Assembly (NCBI GenBank): GCA_001949185.1
Contig: BDGG01000001.1
Location: 3,179,324-3,243,323, forward strand
Reading direction: 5' to 3'
Source: Ramazzottius varieornatus
Lineage: Eukaryota; Tardigrada; Eutardigrada; Parachela; Ramazzottiidae
DNA length: 64,000 bases
Shown: piece by piece, positions 11,401 to 23,700 of the stretch
How the letters are laid out: every line of letters begins with the position of its first letter
Numbering within the stretch: the first letter of the stretch is position 1
Position numbers and translations under genes: made by a program
Notes under the pieces: generated by a model
Told to the model about the DNA's origin: nothing
Database searches by the model: none
What the model saw: the letters and a program-made list of their open reading frames with translations, nothing else

Positions 11401-12731
11401 GCACACCGCGCTCGTTAATTTTAACTGGTTTGAAGCTGATAGATGCCAGTGATCATTTAGCTCTTTAACTGATACCGTTCGTGTATAAGGTACTATATAT
11501 TTCTCGAAGTTCGTCGCTGCGCACGACGACCCACTCACGGGAGTGATCGTGCTAAACTGCACGACATGCATATGCTTGGTGATTTTTTCCTCTCGGATTT
11601 TAATGTGTTTTGCACGTACTGTAGCTGTACAATGAGTCAGTGACCAATATGAGTGGATACTTCCTTCCAAAACCGCTAGCGATCGTCAAAAATTGGACTG
11701 AAGGAAAGATGGGCGACCGCAAAATCCATGTAATCGGAGAGTTTTCCAGACCCAACCTGGATCCAAGAGTCTGATCCTTTGAGAAACTGGTCCGATGTAG
11801 CCGAAAAGTTTCGGGTGCGAAAGTGGTCAAGATCATAAACGGTACGCGGGAAAAGGACAGATGGCAGCACAAAAGAAGCACCTGGCGCCACCTGGGATAC
11901 AATCATGTATTCTGATTTTTGGGGTGCAAGGCGTGACTGCTGAAACGTATTGTTGTTTCCTACTGAAAAAAGCAGTTTGAAACAAAACTGCTGGACAAAA
12001 TCATGTGACATCTGTGTCTGCTCGGTGCGAAAAATCTGGGGATTCGAAGAATCCATTCAAACGACTAGATTCAACCCGATATCAAAATAATCAAATGTTA
12101 GCCCTTCCCGCGAACTGTACGCTTGTTGTTTCACGACACCTTCTCGGTCGTCCTGTCGTTATTTCACCTGCATGGAGCTTTTGAAAAATGTCTGCCGGCA
12201 CCAGCACTTATTGAACAGGGCACATTCCCTTAACTATAACAGCTTCGGAATAGACAAAGTCACGAGCTTGAAACTGCCCGACAACTCCAGGCACCGGCAA
12301 GTTGTTCCACGTAACACCTACACCAAAAAAGTTGCCATCCTGGTCCATCGAAATCCACTACCGCACAAGTCATGCTATGATTATGCTGCATTTCTGAACA
12401 GGCTGTACCCCATATCCGCCTCACTTACTCAACGCTACATCGAAAAAACATCTCCAGGGTGATTCTCTCCGATGACTCAAGCCGATCATGTCAGATCCTC
12501 TGCAACCAATAGAATAGTTTCCCGTGGAACAATAGAGAGTGATTAGCTGGGTAAGTACCGTTTAACGAGGTGTTGACGCAAAAGTTTGGATTCCCCACTG
12601 CTGTTTTCGCTCTCAGTGGTTCCGGCAAAAATTACATAAGCCGCTTTCAAACAAAAGAATCCATTAGTTGTAGTATCCCCATTTTTACTTCTTCTCTAAT
12701 CTTCCTCTGGTCCCAAGTGCACCTGTTCAAC
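8423..12731. other. Large gap with no convincing gene
   Basis: About 4.3 kb. The longest open frame is 126 codons on the minus strand (12056-11676, beginning MDSSNPQIFRTEQ); it has no motif I know and no supporting exon. Other frames (for example 12172-12462 plus, 9553-9224 minus) are equally featureless. It may hold 5' exons of the MH2 gene that I cannot recognise. No member of the GTGGCGCAC hairpin family was seen here. Confidence 0.4.
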
Positions 12732-14167
12732 ATGCGTTCCTTCATCGCCCTCGTAGCTCTGGTCTCCTGCGTCGCGGCCCAGAATGTCGGACGACAGCAG
12801 TATGTTTATGACATCATCAGACCGCAGCTCGATGCCGCCTCCGTGGTAGACATCCTTTTGAACGCCCAGCCCGGAGTCACTTACCCAACCTATGCTGGTA
12901 TCCCTCAGACCAACTTTGCCTGTCCCGCTCAGCCCGGCTTCTACGCTGACGTCAATGCCCAATGCCAAGTTTTCCACCGGTAAGTCTTGTCTGAACACTG
13001 GGTCTCGTTAACAACAGGAAGATACACATGCGCGCATGACTGACTATTATTGCTATTTCAGATGTGATATCAACGGTAACATTACGTCTTACCTCTGCGT
13101 CAACACAACCCTCTTCAACCAGGTAGGTTTCTGGCATCCCTCAAAGATTTCGCTTTCCATCCTCAGTTCACTCAGTCACTTCTTTCCGATGTTCTCCATG
13201 TAGATTACGCTCGTGTGCGATTACTTCTGGAACGTCGACTGCCCAGGGTAAGCTTATACTAATAAGGACGAGATTAAGAAGTTACAGAACATTTTGATAT
13301 TGCTACTGCACTTGTACTAACCGTTGTCTTCTTTAAAGTCAACAGCAGTACGCCAGCTTTGCCAACTCCCGTCTGTACACTGATCAGCAATTATTCGGTG
13401 GGTCACTTCCCGTTCCTTTAATCCAAACTGCAACCAAATACAAATTTTTGCTTTCGAAAAACCATTTTATTAAACTCTTTTCACAATGTACAGATACTCC
13501 TCCTGCTGACTACGTTGCTCCCAGCCAACTTTTGGCTCAACAACAACAACAAGAACAGTTGAACGGTCAAGCTGCCGCAGCAGCTCAGGCTGGACAAGCC
13601 CAGGGAGCCACTCAGGGGCAAAAAGCACAAGGAAACCGCATCCAGGCTCGACCCCAAGTCATCGGAGCCCAAGCTGGTCGTCCTCAGACCAACCAGGGAC
13701 GTTTGACCGTTAACACTCAAACCGCTAACAGCAACCGATTCGTTGGTCGTGCCGGAGCGATTGTTGGTACCGGCCAGAACCAAGTCACCGGTACTCAGGC
13801 CGCAGGCGGAGCTTTTGCCCAAGGAAACACCGCAACCAGCACCAACTCCCGACAAGGAGCCGCCGCTGCTGCCAACGCTAACCTGCAAGGTACCACCACC
13901 ACCCAAATCACTACCGGTGGCGCCGCCGACCAGACCGCCGATCAAGCCGCCACTGGAGCTGATGCTGCAACTGAAGGCAACAGTGACGCCGCAGCTGGAG
14001 CCGAGCAAGCCGGAACTGGTACCGCACTGAATGTTGCCCTCCTAGGAGCCAATGGGCAAACAAGCGCGGCCCAAATTAACCCAGGCCAGACCGCCACTCT
14101 CCAGGCTGGTGGCACCGCCGTTTCCGCAACAAACGCCGGTGGAAACGCCCAAGTTACTGCACAGTAA
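12732..14167 (+). CDS. Secreted chitin-binding (CBM14) protein with Gln/Ala/Gly/Thr-rich tail
   Basis: Exons 12732-12979, 13062-13122, 13204-13247, 13339-13397, 13494-14167; 361 aa, in frame. A clear signal peptide (MRSFIALVALVSCVAA, then QN) is followed by one peritrophin-A/CBM14 domain, about residues 57-108, with the six expected cysteines: FACPAQ, CQVFHRC, YLC, LVC and VDC. The aromatic residues typical of the chitin-binding face (FYAD, CDYFW) are present. The remaining 220 residues are low complexity (poly-Gln run, then AAAQAGQAQG-like and TNTAN-like stretches, no cysteines). Such proteins are extracellular and belong to cuticle, peritrophic matrix or eggshell. One CBM14 domain plus a long disordered tail suggests a matrix protein rather than an enzyme. 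It is convergent with the guanylyl cyclase gene. Confidence 0.9.
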
Positions 14168-14453
14168 ATTTCACTGATGTTGTTCTGAGTCAGATAGCTT
14201 ATTTGCCTACTTCTTCCTTCTGTTTCTTTACTGCCCAGACGATTTGCAAAGAACGAACTTCTTGTCGACTTCCCGACACCGTTCTATCAGAAATGCATGG
14301 TGATGGCCCAAACGTTCATCAATTCGAGTAAATCTTTTCTCTCTCAGTAAAACAGGCTGTTTGGTAAACTTCTAGAGGTAGTCAGTGATACTGAATGAGT
14401 GCACAGAGACCGTGGGAAACCCAATGACCACATCTGCGATCCCATCAGGGTCT

Positions 14454-17400
14454 TCATGCAGAAGTTTTCCCCACCAGCCAGTACTGCAACAAAAATCACG
14501 TCTTGACTAATGCAAGCTTCCGTCATACTGTACTTTTTTTCTGTCCGATAGACGAACTTACTGTTTCCATTGGTCCTTTACCCTATAGAACGAGGAGGAC
14601 ATTGTCAGAAACTATTATCATCAATTTATGCTTCGAAAAGAGGAACTGTATGAGGGGTGGGTGAGTGTGTACCTTGACGTTCATGGTACCACGTAGCACC
14701 ACGACAAATTCTTCAAACTTATCCAATAACTCTTTAGCCGTAGGACTACAATGGATTTTCCCAGCTGGAAAAAACAACCGTGTAATGTTCGCACGGCGGT
14801 AAATGATTCGTATTTGGTTCTAGATAATTTGGCTGTAAACCCATTCAGATAAATCTTATCGCACCTTCGCCGTGAGACTCCATTCGGCTAGACGTATTGA
14901 CAGTATCTCCAAATCTGCAAAGAGAGTCATTAATAAGAATCTATTGACCCTTCCGGGCAAAATCACCATCAAATCACTTACAGACAATAACGAGGCATTT
15001 TTAACCCCACGACCGATGCCACACAGGGTCCTTCAGCACAGACATAAATCAAGATAATCGTGGATAGTATCGGGGTATGATTTTTTTATTACACAGTGTT
15101 GACATTGATGGCTTACCTGAATTTATTCCAACACGTAACCGAAATGTTACATGCGGTGCCGCAGCAAGTTTCATGCTCCCCACTTCCTTCCGTAATACGA
15201 GAGCCATAGACGCAATTTGTTCGATGTGATTTATGCCATTGCGGATCGGAAGACCCGACACAATCTGCAAACAAGCGGTTAACATCGCACTCGGAAGTGA
15301 GAACCTCAGGAAGTCACGTACCATGTAGGCATCACTAACTGTAAAAAACCCCCCAGAAAATTACACCAGACTTGCGCTGCGTCGAGAGAGTAATGGAGAT
15401 AGTCTTACCGGTCTCCACTTTAAAGACATCGTAATCAGGAATAATGTTATCACAGACATCGTACAGTCCATTAAGAATGTCTACAATTTGTAGCGGAGAC
15501 TGCGTTTGCTCCACAGCTTCCGTGAATCCATTGACATCGCTGAAGTACACAGTGGTGCTTTCGAACGCTGCAAAAGAGAACCAAGTAAAGGCCTACATAG
15601 AACATTTATCCGAAAAAGCAGCGTACTTTCTGGAAGAACAGTCCGCCCTTTGGTGAGAGCGTCGGCAATGGTTCTGCGTACAAAAGTCATGGTCAGTTTC
15701 ATCTTAGGAAGCCGAGTGTTTGCGCAGATATCGCGAAACGTACTTCGGAAGCATTCCGGACAGAATGTCCGCTGAACGTTGCTTCTCCAGCATAAACTGT
15801 TTCATCTGTCGTTCGACTTCGTGCTCCAGACTAACGGCATGCTTTTCCATTTGGTGGATCAGGTAGTCGACGATGTTGTCACCGCTCCGTCCTACTATCT
15901 TGATTATGGATTGTCGGAGCTTTATGAACGGCGGTCTTACAGCAGGGTCTTCGTCCCAGCAGCTTTCCAGCAGCGGGTGAAAACCTTTGGGGCAAGCGGA
16001 CAGAGGGACCGGTGGTCGAAACTGAGGGACCAGTCCTCGGCGAACTTCGAGTACTATGTCCTTCCATGCCATTTGCTCATGCTCAGGGTCCTTCTTATGA
16101 TGAGAGTGCGACGACTTCATCTGGTAGGGGTCGCTGCGGAGAATGATCTGCTGCAGCAGGATGGCAAAACTATACAAGAAAAAATTGATAACAGTCCAAG
16201 ACTGTATCTATTTCATTTTAATTTTTATTGATATTGTTTCAGCTTACGTTTCTTCTAGAATAACTTTGGTTTTGAGCACTCTTACAAAAAATTTGTAATT
16301 GGGACGTCCGCGGATGATGCGGACCAGATTTTTCCCTAAGTGGCGCCCATTTTTAACCAACAATAACGAAGACGTGCGCCACTTGAAACAAAAATCTGGT
16401 TCAGTTCCTTTGCACAGGTTCCCGTTCTGTTTTGTCTTATTCATTATATTTATTTCCACCTGTAAACGTCGCCTTTCTGCGTCCCATAGGCAGGCATGAG
16501 CCGTCGCAAATGCTCGGGAGCTCTCCATAACAAAGCCCGGTAGTCACGGTCCTCCGTTTGCTGTGAGACCGGCTGTTGATTGCTGTAGTCGCGAAGGGAC
16601 CGGAGTCCGATACCGGTGATCTTTAGGACGAACCGGCTGTCTATCAGGCAGTTTTCATCACTGAGTGCTCCGTGCGATCCCAGTCTGGTTCCGTGAAGAT
16701 ACGTCATGCCATTCACGACATCTTTGATCAGCGAGTTCTTGAACTCCCAGTCCAGGTTCATGTGCTCGTCCGCTATCAAGTCGCGCAGAGTACCCTTCGG
16801 GCAAACTTCCCCGACGATATACTCGCAGATGTTCGTTTCATCCACCGCGATGCCGACGAACTTTTGGATGTTGGGGTGAAGCAACGCCCGAACCTGCAAT
16901 CACACCTGGATAACTATACCGCTTGCTTTGTAATTTCCATTTGAAATCAGGCGGAAGTAGCTCTTCACCTGTAACCAAATTTTTATCGTTATCGGAACCT
17001 TACTTGAGCAGCTTCACTGGCTAAGTTGTTCGGAGCTCGTCGTAGGGGTTCAGGTAATGGTTGAAGACTAACGCTCTGACCGTGGTAGCTGGCGGTTTGC
17101 CCAACCATTTCCGACTCTGGATGCTCCAGAGGGTCCTCCTCATCGCCTGTTTTTAGAGCCTAACAAATGATTATTATGGAATAACTTTACACTAAATCAA
17201 AGAAACGAAGCTCAGTGCATGTATGGTTTACTTTTGGGTCTGCTTCTGCTGATTTGTGGCTGTGAACGCTCTTGGTCAGTGACTTTGACGAAACCGCAGG
17301 ATGCTTTTGGGCGGGAAAGTCCAGTTCGAATGTGAATATCCTCCACCAATAGGGGTCGCTCTGGCCGTCGAAAAACCTGCAGGAAGGCGAAACCGGTTAT

Positions 17401-19986
17401 GCATGTGGCTGTCACAGTTGTTGCATCCGACAACACTAACTTACCGTTTGACGACAAAAACGGCCACAAAAGTGACTGCGAAGAGTAGAACCACTGGAGT
17501 GACTACGGAGGCTATCAGTCCTCCTGTTTTCATCGCCGCTGCTTCTTGTAGGCAGACTTGGCTGTCACCGTTGAAGCCACATCGAGGTGTATTCGGCGGC
17601 AAGACATCACTGCCTCCCCATTCGATCCTGCCCAAGACCCGTATGGATTTTGTCTTTGCCGGAAAAGTTATGAGGGTCTAGGAGGAAGAAGATGCTTGTT
17701 AGTACTTCACTGAGTACCCACTGTAGTGCCACATGCGCGAGCTGCACTGTACCCCATATTTTCCGGACTTGTACTCCATGCTTCGCATAACGTAGTCAAA
17801 TTGCCTATCACTATGGTCGTTGAAGCTCACGTTCCCGTTGAGGGGACTATGAAACGTGAAACCCGCACCTACAAACCTACAAGGAAAAACTTTTGTAGTT
17901 TACCGCAATGATGCCGGGACTAGAATTTTTCTTACGAGGCAAACTCGTGTCCGTCAAGAAAAGTCAGGTTCGACGCCAGCATGGACCTGACGACGCTGGC
18001 ATACATGACCATGGCATCGTAAAAGTGCGTTACAACTGGATCGATCTATAAGAGAAAACAATGGCCATTGCTGTTCTCACATTGGTGGACTGTGTCAGAA
18101 GAAAATGAATTGGCCGTAAAACTTACAACTTTGTGATTCTTGAAAGTGTAATTGTAGCGCGACATGGAATAATCCAGTACCTTCCGCCAGAATTCAGCTA
18201 TGGCGTCGTTGATATTGAACTCAATGGACAGGATCATAAGATATTCAAAGGCTTCCTTGGCGGTCTATAAAACAACAAACTTCCGATCGACATTTTAACC
18301 AAAGGCCGAAGAATTCTCCATCCTACCGGATCGTACGAATCGTTCCTATACCAGTCGTACGTGCCCCAAATTCCACTCGGATACATTTCCACAGTTATGA
18401 AAACCTGAAGGGACAAACAACCGCTACCAAAATCGTCGTTTCGAACTCATACTGACCTTTCTACAGCGTTGAAGGTGCATCCCTTCCGGTGCCAATTTTG
18501 ATTAGTTTGATGGTTCATAAGTGAAATACATGTGCTGTAGTCTTGTAGACACAACTGTAAATCAAGAATTTGCTCCGGCAGGGGATGCACTTTCAACACT
18601 GTACGCTTACGAAATCTCCGTTGGCGATCCCCACTTCCCGGGCTACAATCTGCAAAAACTGAAAGTTTTCCACTTGTTCCGTAGAAAGATCTGTACATTG
18701 CAAAGGTGCACGGCGGGGAGCTAGAAGCTGGATTTGGGTGGGCGCGACCCGACCATGGGGTCGCGCCCACCCCAAGCTGGATGGAAGGTTTGTAAACAAT
18801 CTTGGATCGATCGTTATCTCAAGTGGCGCAGTTTTCTTTGTAACTGGCTAAAAACGTGCGCCACTTGAGATGGCAATCATCCCGAGATGGTTTGCCGGTC
18901 CCCCATATCTTACCATAATTCTTCTAACAGTGATAGCATCAGCGCAGATGACGACCACTACAAAAATTCGAAGATAACTTCTCTCGGATAAACCCCTGAG
19001 TACGAGAAGAACAGAAGTGAAAACAGACAAACCTCTCGATGATTCACGTGCTTTCCGGAGTAACTCTACGATGGTTTTGCGCTGTAGCCCTTCGCTTTCA
19101 AACTTCACGAAATTACTGGTATAATATTCCGTCGGATCTCTCTGTCGCATGGTGGATTGCATCAAGACCCCCATCTGCTGGAAGAAGTTGATGGAAGTGT
19201 CTTGGAAGATAATCGGAGATGTGTAACTAGGAAAATCCGCTCCGGTTACGAAAGCTCGTTCACCGATACGGCAAGAGAGCACGCAGACTTACTTGAAGTG
19301 GTGAAAGAATAATAAAAGGCAGTCCGTCACGGTCGAGTACGTGATGGAGATCCGGGAAATGACGCCTAAAATAAGATGTTTTTTGTTCTAACAGATCACG
19401 TTACAGAAAATGGACATGGTATATCAACGTACGATAGTCGGAGATTGGCGAGGAAAGACCCACACCGGCAGCCGGACATCCAATAATCGGTATGTCGTAA
19501 AACTCGGCAAAGTCATTGAGGGACTCCGCTGCCAGTCCGCAACCTATGAATAAGGTTTCCCGTGTCAAAAGACCTTCTAAACGAACCGACGGAAACATGG
19601 AGAGTACCTGGTCCTATGAAGACGTCGCACTTGGTACCTTCTTGCAAAAGACTCATGGCATGTCCTACCACGTGGTTCTTCCCCGAACAGATCTGCCCGA
19701 TGTCCCGATACAACACATGGATACGATAGTCGGACGGAACAATGTAATCGTTTGAGTACTCGGTGGCCATTTCAACAGCGACTTGCGAGCGGTCATAGTC
19801 GTAAACTGTACCAAAAGTATCCCGCTCTGCGAAGACACACGCTGTCAAGACCTTTGAAGCGATCTGGCGCTTCGAAAGCGCTCGAGACCGATTGTAGTCG
19901 GGCGGAGGATAGTGCGGCCATGCGGCGACCCAGCGCCAAAACGCCGATAAAAGCAACCAAAAGTACAAGAGCTTTAGTGGGAACAT
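14454..19986 (-). CDS. Receptor-type guanylyl cyclase
   Basis: 24 exons, minus strand: 19986-19608, 19543-19433, 19365-19293, 19226-19033, 18957-18914, 18649-18611, 18404-18327, 18264-18127, 18045-17936, 17876-17753, 17677-17445, 17376-17232, 17159-17004, 16893-16460, 16169-15744, 15673-15627, 15567-15409, 15338-15322, 15264-15117, 15030-14982, 14914-14865, 14764-14673, 14582-14562, 14483-14454. The sum is exactly 1099 codons. Order: signal peptide (MFPLKLLYFWLLLSAFWRWV); ANF-receptor ligand-binding domain (DVFIGPG, SRISITYSTVTDCLL); membrane segment (GGLIASVVTPVVLLFAVTFV); kinase-homology domain (LLHPNIQKFVG, SHGALSDENC); coiled linker; cyclase domain. YFSDVNGFT and SDAYM supply the metal aspartates; FKVET and RYCLFGDT supply the Glu and Cys that select GTP; NTSSRM follows. 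It makes cGMP. The kinase-homology part lacks a recognisable glycine loop and VAVK lysine, so it is probably a pseudokinase. Ligand unknown. Two hairpin elements sit in introns. Confidence 0.93.
16321..16403. repeat. Hairpin element, copy D (guanylyl cyclase intron)
   Basis: The left arm GACCAGATTTTTCCCTAAGT runs into GGCGC; the right arm GCGCCACTTG runs to AAAAATCTGGTTC. Arms of about 28 bp. It lies in the intron between exons ending 16460 and starting 16169. Confidence 0.8.
18734..18772. repeat. Near-perfect GC-rich palindrome in an intron
   Basis: GGGTGGGCGCGACCC, a GACCAT spacer, then GGGTCGCGCCCACCC: 15-bp arms, GC content far above the surroundings. It lies in the intron between guanylyl cyclase exons starting 18957 and 18649, about 20 bp before hairpin copy E. 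Confidence 0.85.
18793..18893. repeat. Hairpin element, copy E (guanylyl cyclase intron)
   Basis: Arms of about 40 bp. The inner arms ATCTCAAGTGGCGCA and GTGCGCCACTTGAGAT match almost exactly; the outer arms (AAACAATCTTGG and CCGAGATGGTTT) match imperfectly. The interior includes CTGGCTAAAAACG, shared with copy C. Confidence 0.85.
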
Positions 19987-20727
19987 TGTCCGAAAGAACC
20001 ACCCGGAAATAAATCGAACGATAACTCCAGCCACTAACTTCGAGATCTCTGAAGTTCCACGCCGACAGGCGCTGGACTTTATGCTCATCAGAAGCACTTT
20101 GTAAAATTCATGTAAAACTATTCTAATACTTACAAACGTGTTTGCGGGAAACATCTTCACATGTCAAAAGTGGATGACCTCTGAGCAGCTGAGCATAGCT
20201 TTTATGCCAACGGGATAAGCGAGTTTCAGACCGTAAAAGCTTAAACTAATGTTTTTATGTACGAAAGCTTTTAGGCTTGTCGACGAAGCTAAATGTACCC
20301 AGTAGAGTGTCGCATCTGATTACGCAAACGAATCGATTGGAAATGCAGCCGCAACAGACAATGTATGTGGACAAATGACCCAGGTGTGTAAATGATCTTC
20401 CCATCAAAACACTGCACAAAATCAATGGCCCTTGTCATGACCGGAAACGCCGCACTTTACCCCCAAGCTATCATCAGAGTGTCGTTTTAACGCTAACCAA
20501 GAAATTACGACAGTTTGTCGCGCGTGCTCCTGCCTATTTTCTACACGACAATCTACTTCGTTACCTTAATCAGCGAAACTGAAACTTCCAGTGCGCTTTG
20601 CTTCAGTTTTCTAATCGATTTTTTTGCATATTGATATATCGTTTTTGGGGTGTTAGTCAAAGAGACCGACATCCAGTATAACCGGGTAAAAAGAAAATAC
20701 TGCTAAAGAAATTTTCAGCTCATTTTT
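19987..20727. other. Intergenic, no gene recognised
   Basis: The region between the 5' end of the guanylyl cyclase gene and the 3' end of the SLO channel gene (same strand). It should contain the cyclase promoter and the SLO poly(A) site. I see no coding signal or repeat. Confidence 0.5.
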
Positions 20728-23700
20728 TCACTGGTCGGGTTGTATAATAACAGACGGCATCAGTACATAGATTTGGTCGGACGAATGAAGCCGAACATGG
20801 CCAGGAGGGTTTGACGCCACATAGCGCTTCCCCCTGTGGGACTTCTTGACCTTCTTTTCTTCCGTATCCCTCTCCAAGAGATACAAACCCATACATATCA
20901 TGTCGTAATTGACTAGCGCATACGACCAGAGATCAGCATATGTGAGACCCTGCCAAACAAAACCCCCTTTTTGGAGTCGACAGTCGAACCGTTCCACAGG
21001 CCGGAATTAGACGATGGAATAACAACCACACAGTACCCGAATAAGGCGTCGGCAAATGACCTTAACATGGTCGCTATCCCAAGTAGCGCATGTTCCCATT
21101 GTCCTTGGCCGGATGCGTGCGTCACTTAGGAAAACGATCCCTGATCAAGTCAGTGGCCGACGTCGTGCATAACAAGGGCGTTTGTCCCGATACTCGGAAC
21201 AGAGCTCACCTCAAGGCGCTGAAACATCTCGTGCTTCATGCTCATCAGCTTCAGCTCGATCTTTAACCTTCGAGAATTAGAGGATATGGTGGTCCAGTTG
21301 ACGCCCATATCGTTGTCCATGTCATCCAGGTCTCCGCTTTCACCTCCCACCAAACCGATACCTTCGGCGAAAGCTCTTTCAAACTCGGTGGACTCGCCTC
21401 CGTAGATCAGCTGCGTGAAGGACATTGCTAGACCCGGATTATAAAAAATCTGTAAAAAATACCACATGTTCAAGATTGCCCTTCTGAGAAGCCATAATTG
21501 GACCTGTTTCGCAAGTCAAGTTTTTGGCTTGCACAGCATAAGTACAGGTTTTATGCTGTGCAGTTATCCACGGCTTGTGTTTTTCCTAATATCGCTCCCC
21601 AGAATTTCAAATTCTGTGCAAGCTGAGTTGATTGTACTATTGACCACTTTGGTCGAAATTTTAAATTTTGGTGGAGTGGCGCGTGATCAGACCAATCAGC
21701 GAATTGGACTTGGCGCGTCAAGTGATCCGAGCTACACGCCTCTCCCACATTGCGCCACTTGACTTTCGCTCTCGTTCCTTCTCGAAATCCATCATGTTTT
21801 CGACCGAAACTAGCTTCGAAGTTAGGAAGAGATAATTGTCTTCCCGAAACTATCGCCAGAAAAAGCGAAAGAAGTCCGGGCTTTATCCAGTAGAGGGCTA
21901 AATGACAGGCCCCGCGAATTCCGATACCCTGCTGAACTCGCGCGGCCTAATATCCCTTATGCTAATATTCTGTGCCGGAAGTGAGCAAACCGCGAAACGG
22001 TTTCTGCACAGCAACTGACAGTATAAAATCATGAGATTTTATTCTATTCAGAGCCGAAACGTGACTTGCGAAACAGGTCTATTATGTGTTAGCGTTTCAA
22101 GAATACAATCCTTACCGAAGTCATCATCGAGTCTAATGCGGCGGAAACCACAACTGAGCCCGACCTGGAGAGAACAGTGGAACAATATTATGGTGGTTCC
22201 TCACATGAAATGCCGTTTTTCTTTGATCGTTCCACTGAAGTGCAATACGCACATGTGAGCAAAGGTGTATCGGAAGTCCAGGTAATTTCGGTCTTGAGAC
22301 AAGAACCGGACGCTCCGTTCGTACTCTGCAAGGTCGACAGTTAGGACTACAGTCAACCTCCGGAGGTTGCAAACTGATGCTTAATGTGCAGACTACCGAG
22401 AGAGGATATGATGGGGATTTCGGTTCCATAAAGGTACGGGAAACACCCGTCGTAAGAAGGGTGTGATGCACTGTCCGGCGCGTTGGTATCGGTGAACTCC
22501 AGTGCCTTAATGTTCAGCGTGGCCACAATCACATCCCTATCAGCTAACACCAGGTCTTCAGAGGTGTCAATCTTTGTCGCCGAAAGACCCCCAGACAGTA
22601 TAACACACATGTTGCATCGGTCGATGTAGCAGGCGCGAAGTGCCGCAATGACCGTAGCGCTTCCCTATCGGCAGACGGCCATCAGTCATGCTTAGACGGA
22701 AGCTATGAAGAGTAACGTGTGGGAGACTTACTTCGACGATGTAGAGTTTGGGCGTAGTGTTTATGAAGTGCCATTCTAGGCGGATCACTTCGGCATTCCC
22801 CAGGATGACAATGTCCTTCAGGTCTTCGTACGGAAGGACGCTAGAGCGCAGCGGAAGGATGATGTCGTGAATGCCGGTGGCGGGAGACTGTCCCTCCGCC
22901 AGCATGCAGATTAGCATGTGGTCAGAGAATATGCGGATGGCCGCTTGGTCGAGGGACTGTAAAGACCGCAAACCATGGACCGTGACAAAGAGGTCAAGAA
23001 GCTTCGAATTTGACGTACCATGACGCAGTCTTCAAAGTTCTGCGGAGGAGTCCACCAAAACATTCCTGTTGCACAACACAAAAGTGTATTCTTATAGTTC
23101 GGTCCAGAGCAATGTTCGAGGAAACTCTGTGATCTGAGTACCTGTGGAATCGAACATCGGTTTCGTTCTTTTTGCCATCATCAAAGCTTCCGCTTGGTCA
23201 GCCGGTCTTGATATACTCCGTTTGAATTGCATCAAGACTGCCTCAGATAGACCTGGATATAGGAGCGGGTATGTTAAGTGTACAGCAACTTATTCCTTCA
23301 CGATATCGTGTAGTTTCGATCTCTCACTTTTGCGGGGTAGCTTCATCCTCTCTTCTGTAGTGAAACTAGGTCTACGATCTGTGAAGAAGCGTTTATTCAT
23401 AGAGTTGGCGTAGCAGGAGCTCCGTGGTCCCATAGAGGTTTCCGGCCTGGGCATGTTGTAATCAATGGCGTTGTTGGCGAAAGAGGCTTCGGGAACGTTG
23501 ATGTTAGGCTTATCCGGGCCGGAGATTTTGACAGTTGGCGCTTTGTGTTTTCCTAAAAGAAAGCGGAGCAATGTGTCAACAGCTTTAATGGACGTCAACA
23601 GGACCTCACTTTTCATTTTCCATCGTTGACAGTGACACTTCTTCATTTTTTCCGGATTGACGTCAGGGTGACACCGATCGCAGTAGATACTGGCTCTGTA

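Noticed and set aside
11676-12056. 126-codon minus frame starting MDSSNPQIF
   Set aside because: No recognisable motif, no signal peptide and no supporting exon; could be chance or an unrecognised 5' exon of the MH2 gene, so not called.
13481-14008. 175-codon open frame on the minus strand across the chitin-binding gene tail
   Set aside because: It is the antisense of a low-complexity coding exon whose plus-strand frame joins four upstream exons in phase; repetitive codons keep the opposite frame open.
16905-16975. Possible extra coding exon before the kinase-homology domain (VKSYFRLISNG...)
   Set aside because: It would need a 12-nt intron before the next exon; direct joining of 17004 to 16893 keeps phase and a normal intron length.
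19576-19607. Very short (about 34 nt) intron in the guanylyl cyclase using the TTCGTTTAG acceptor
   Set aside because: The next acceptor gives a 64-nt intron and restores the family sequence (GPG followed by CGLAAES), with the gene total exactly in frame.
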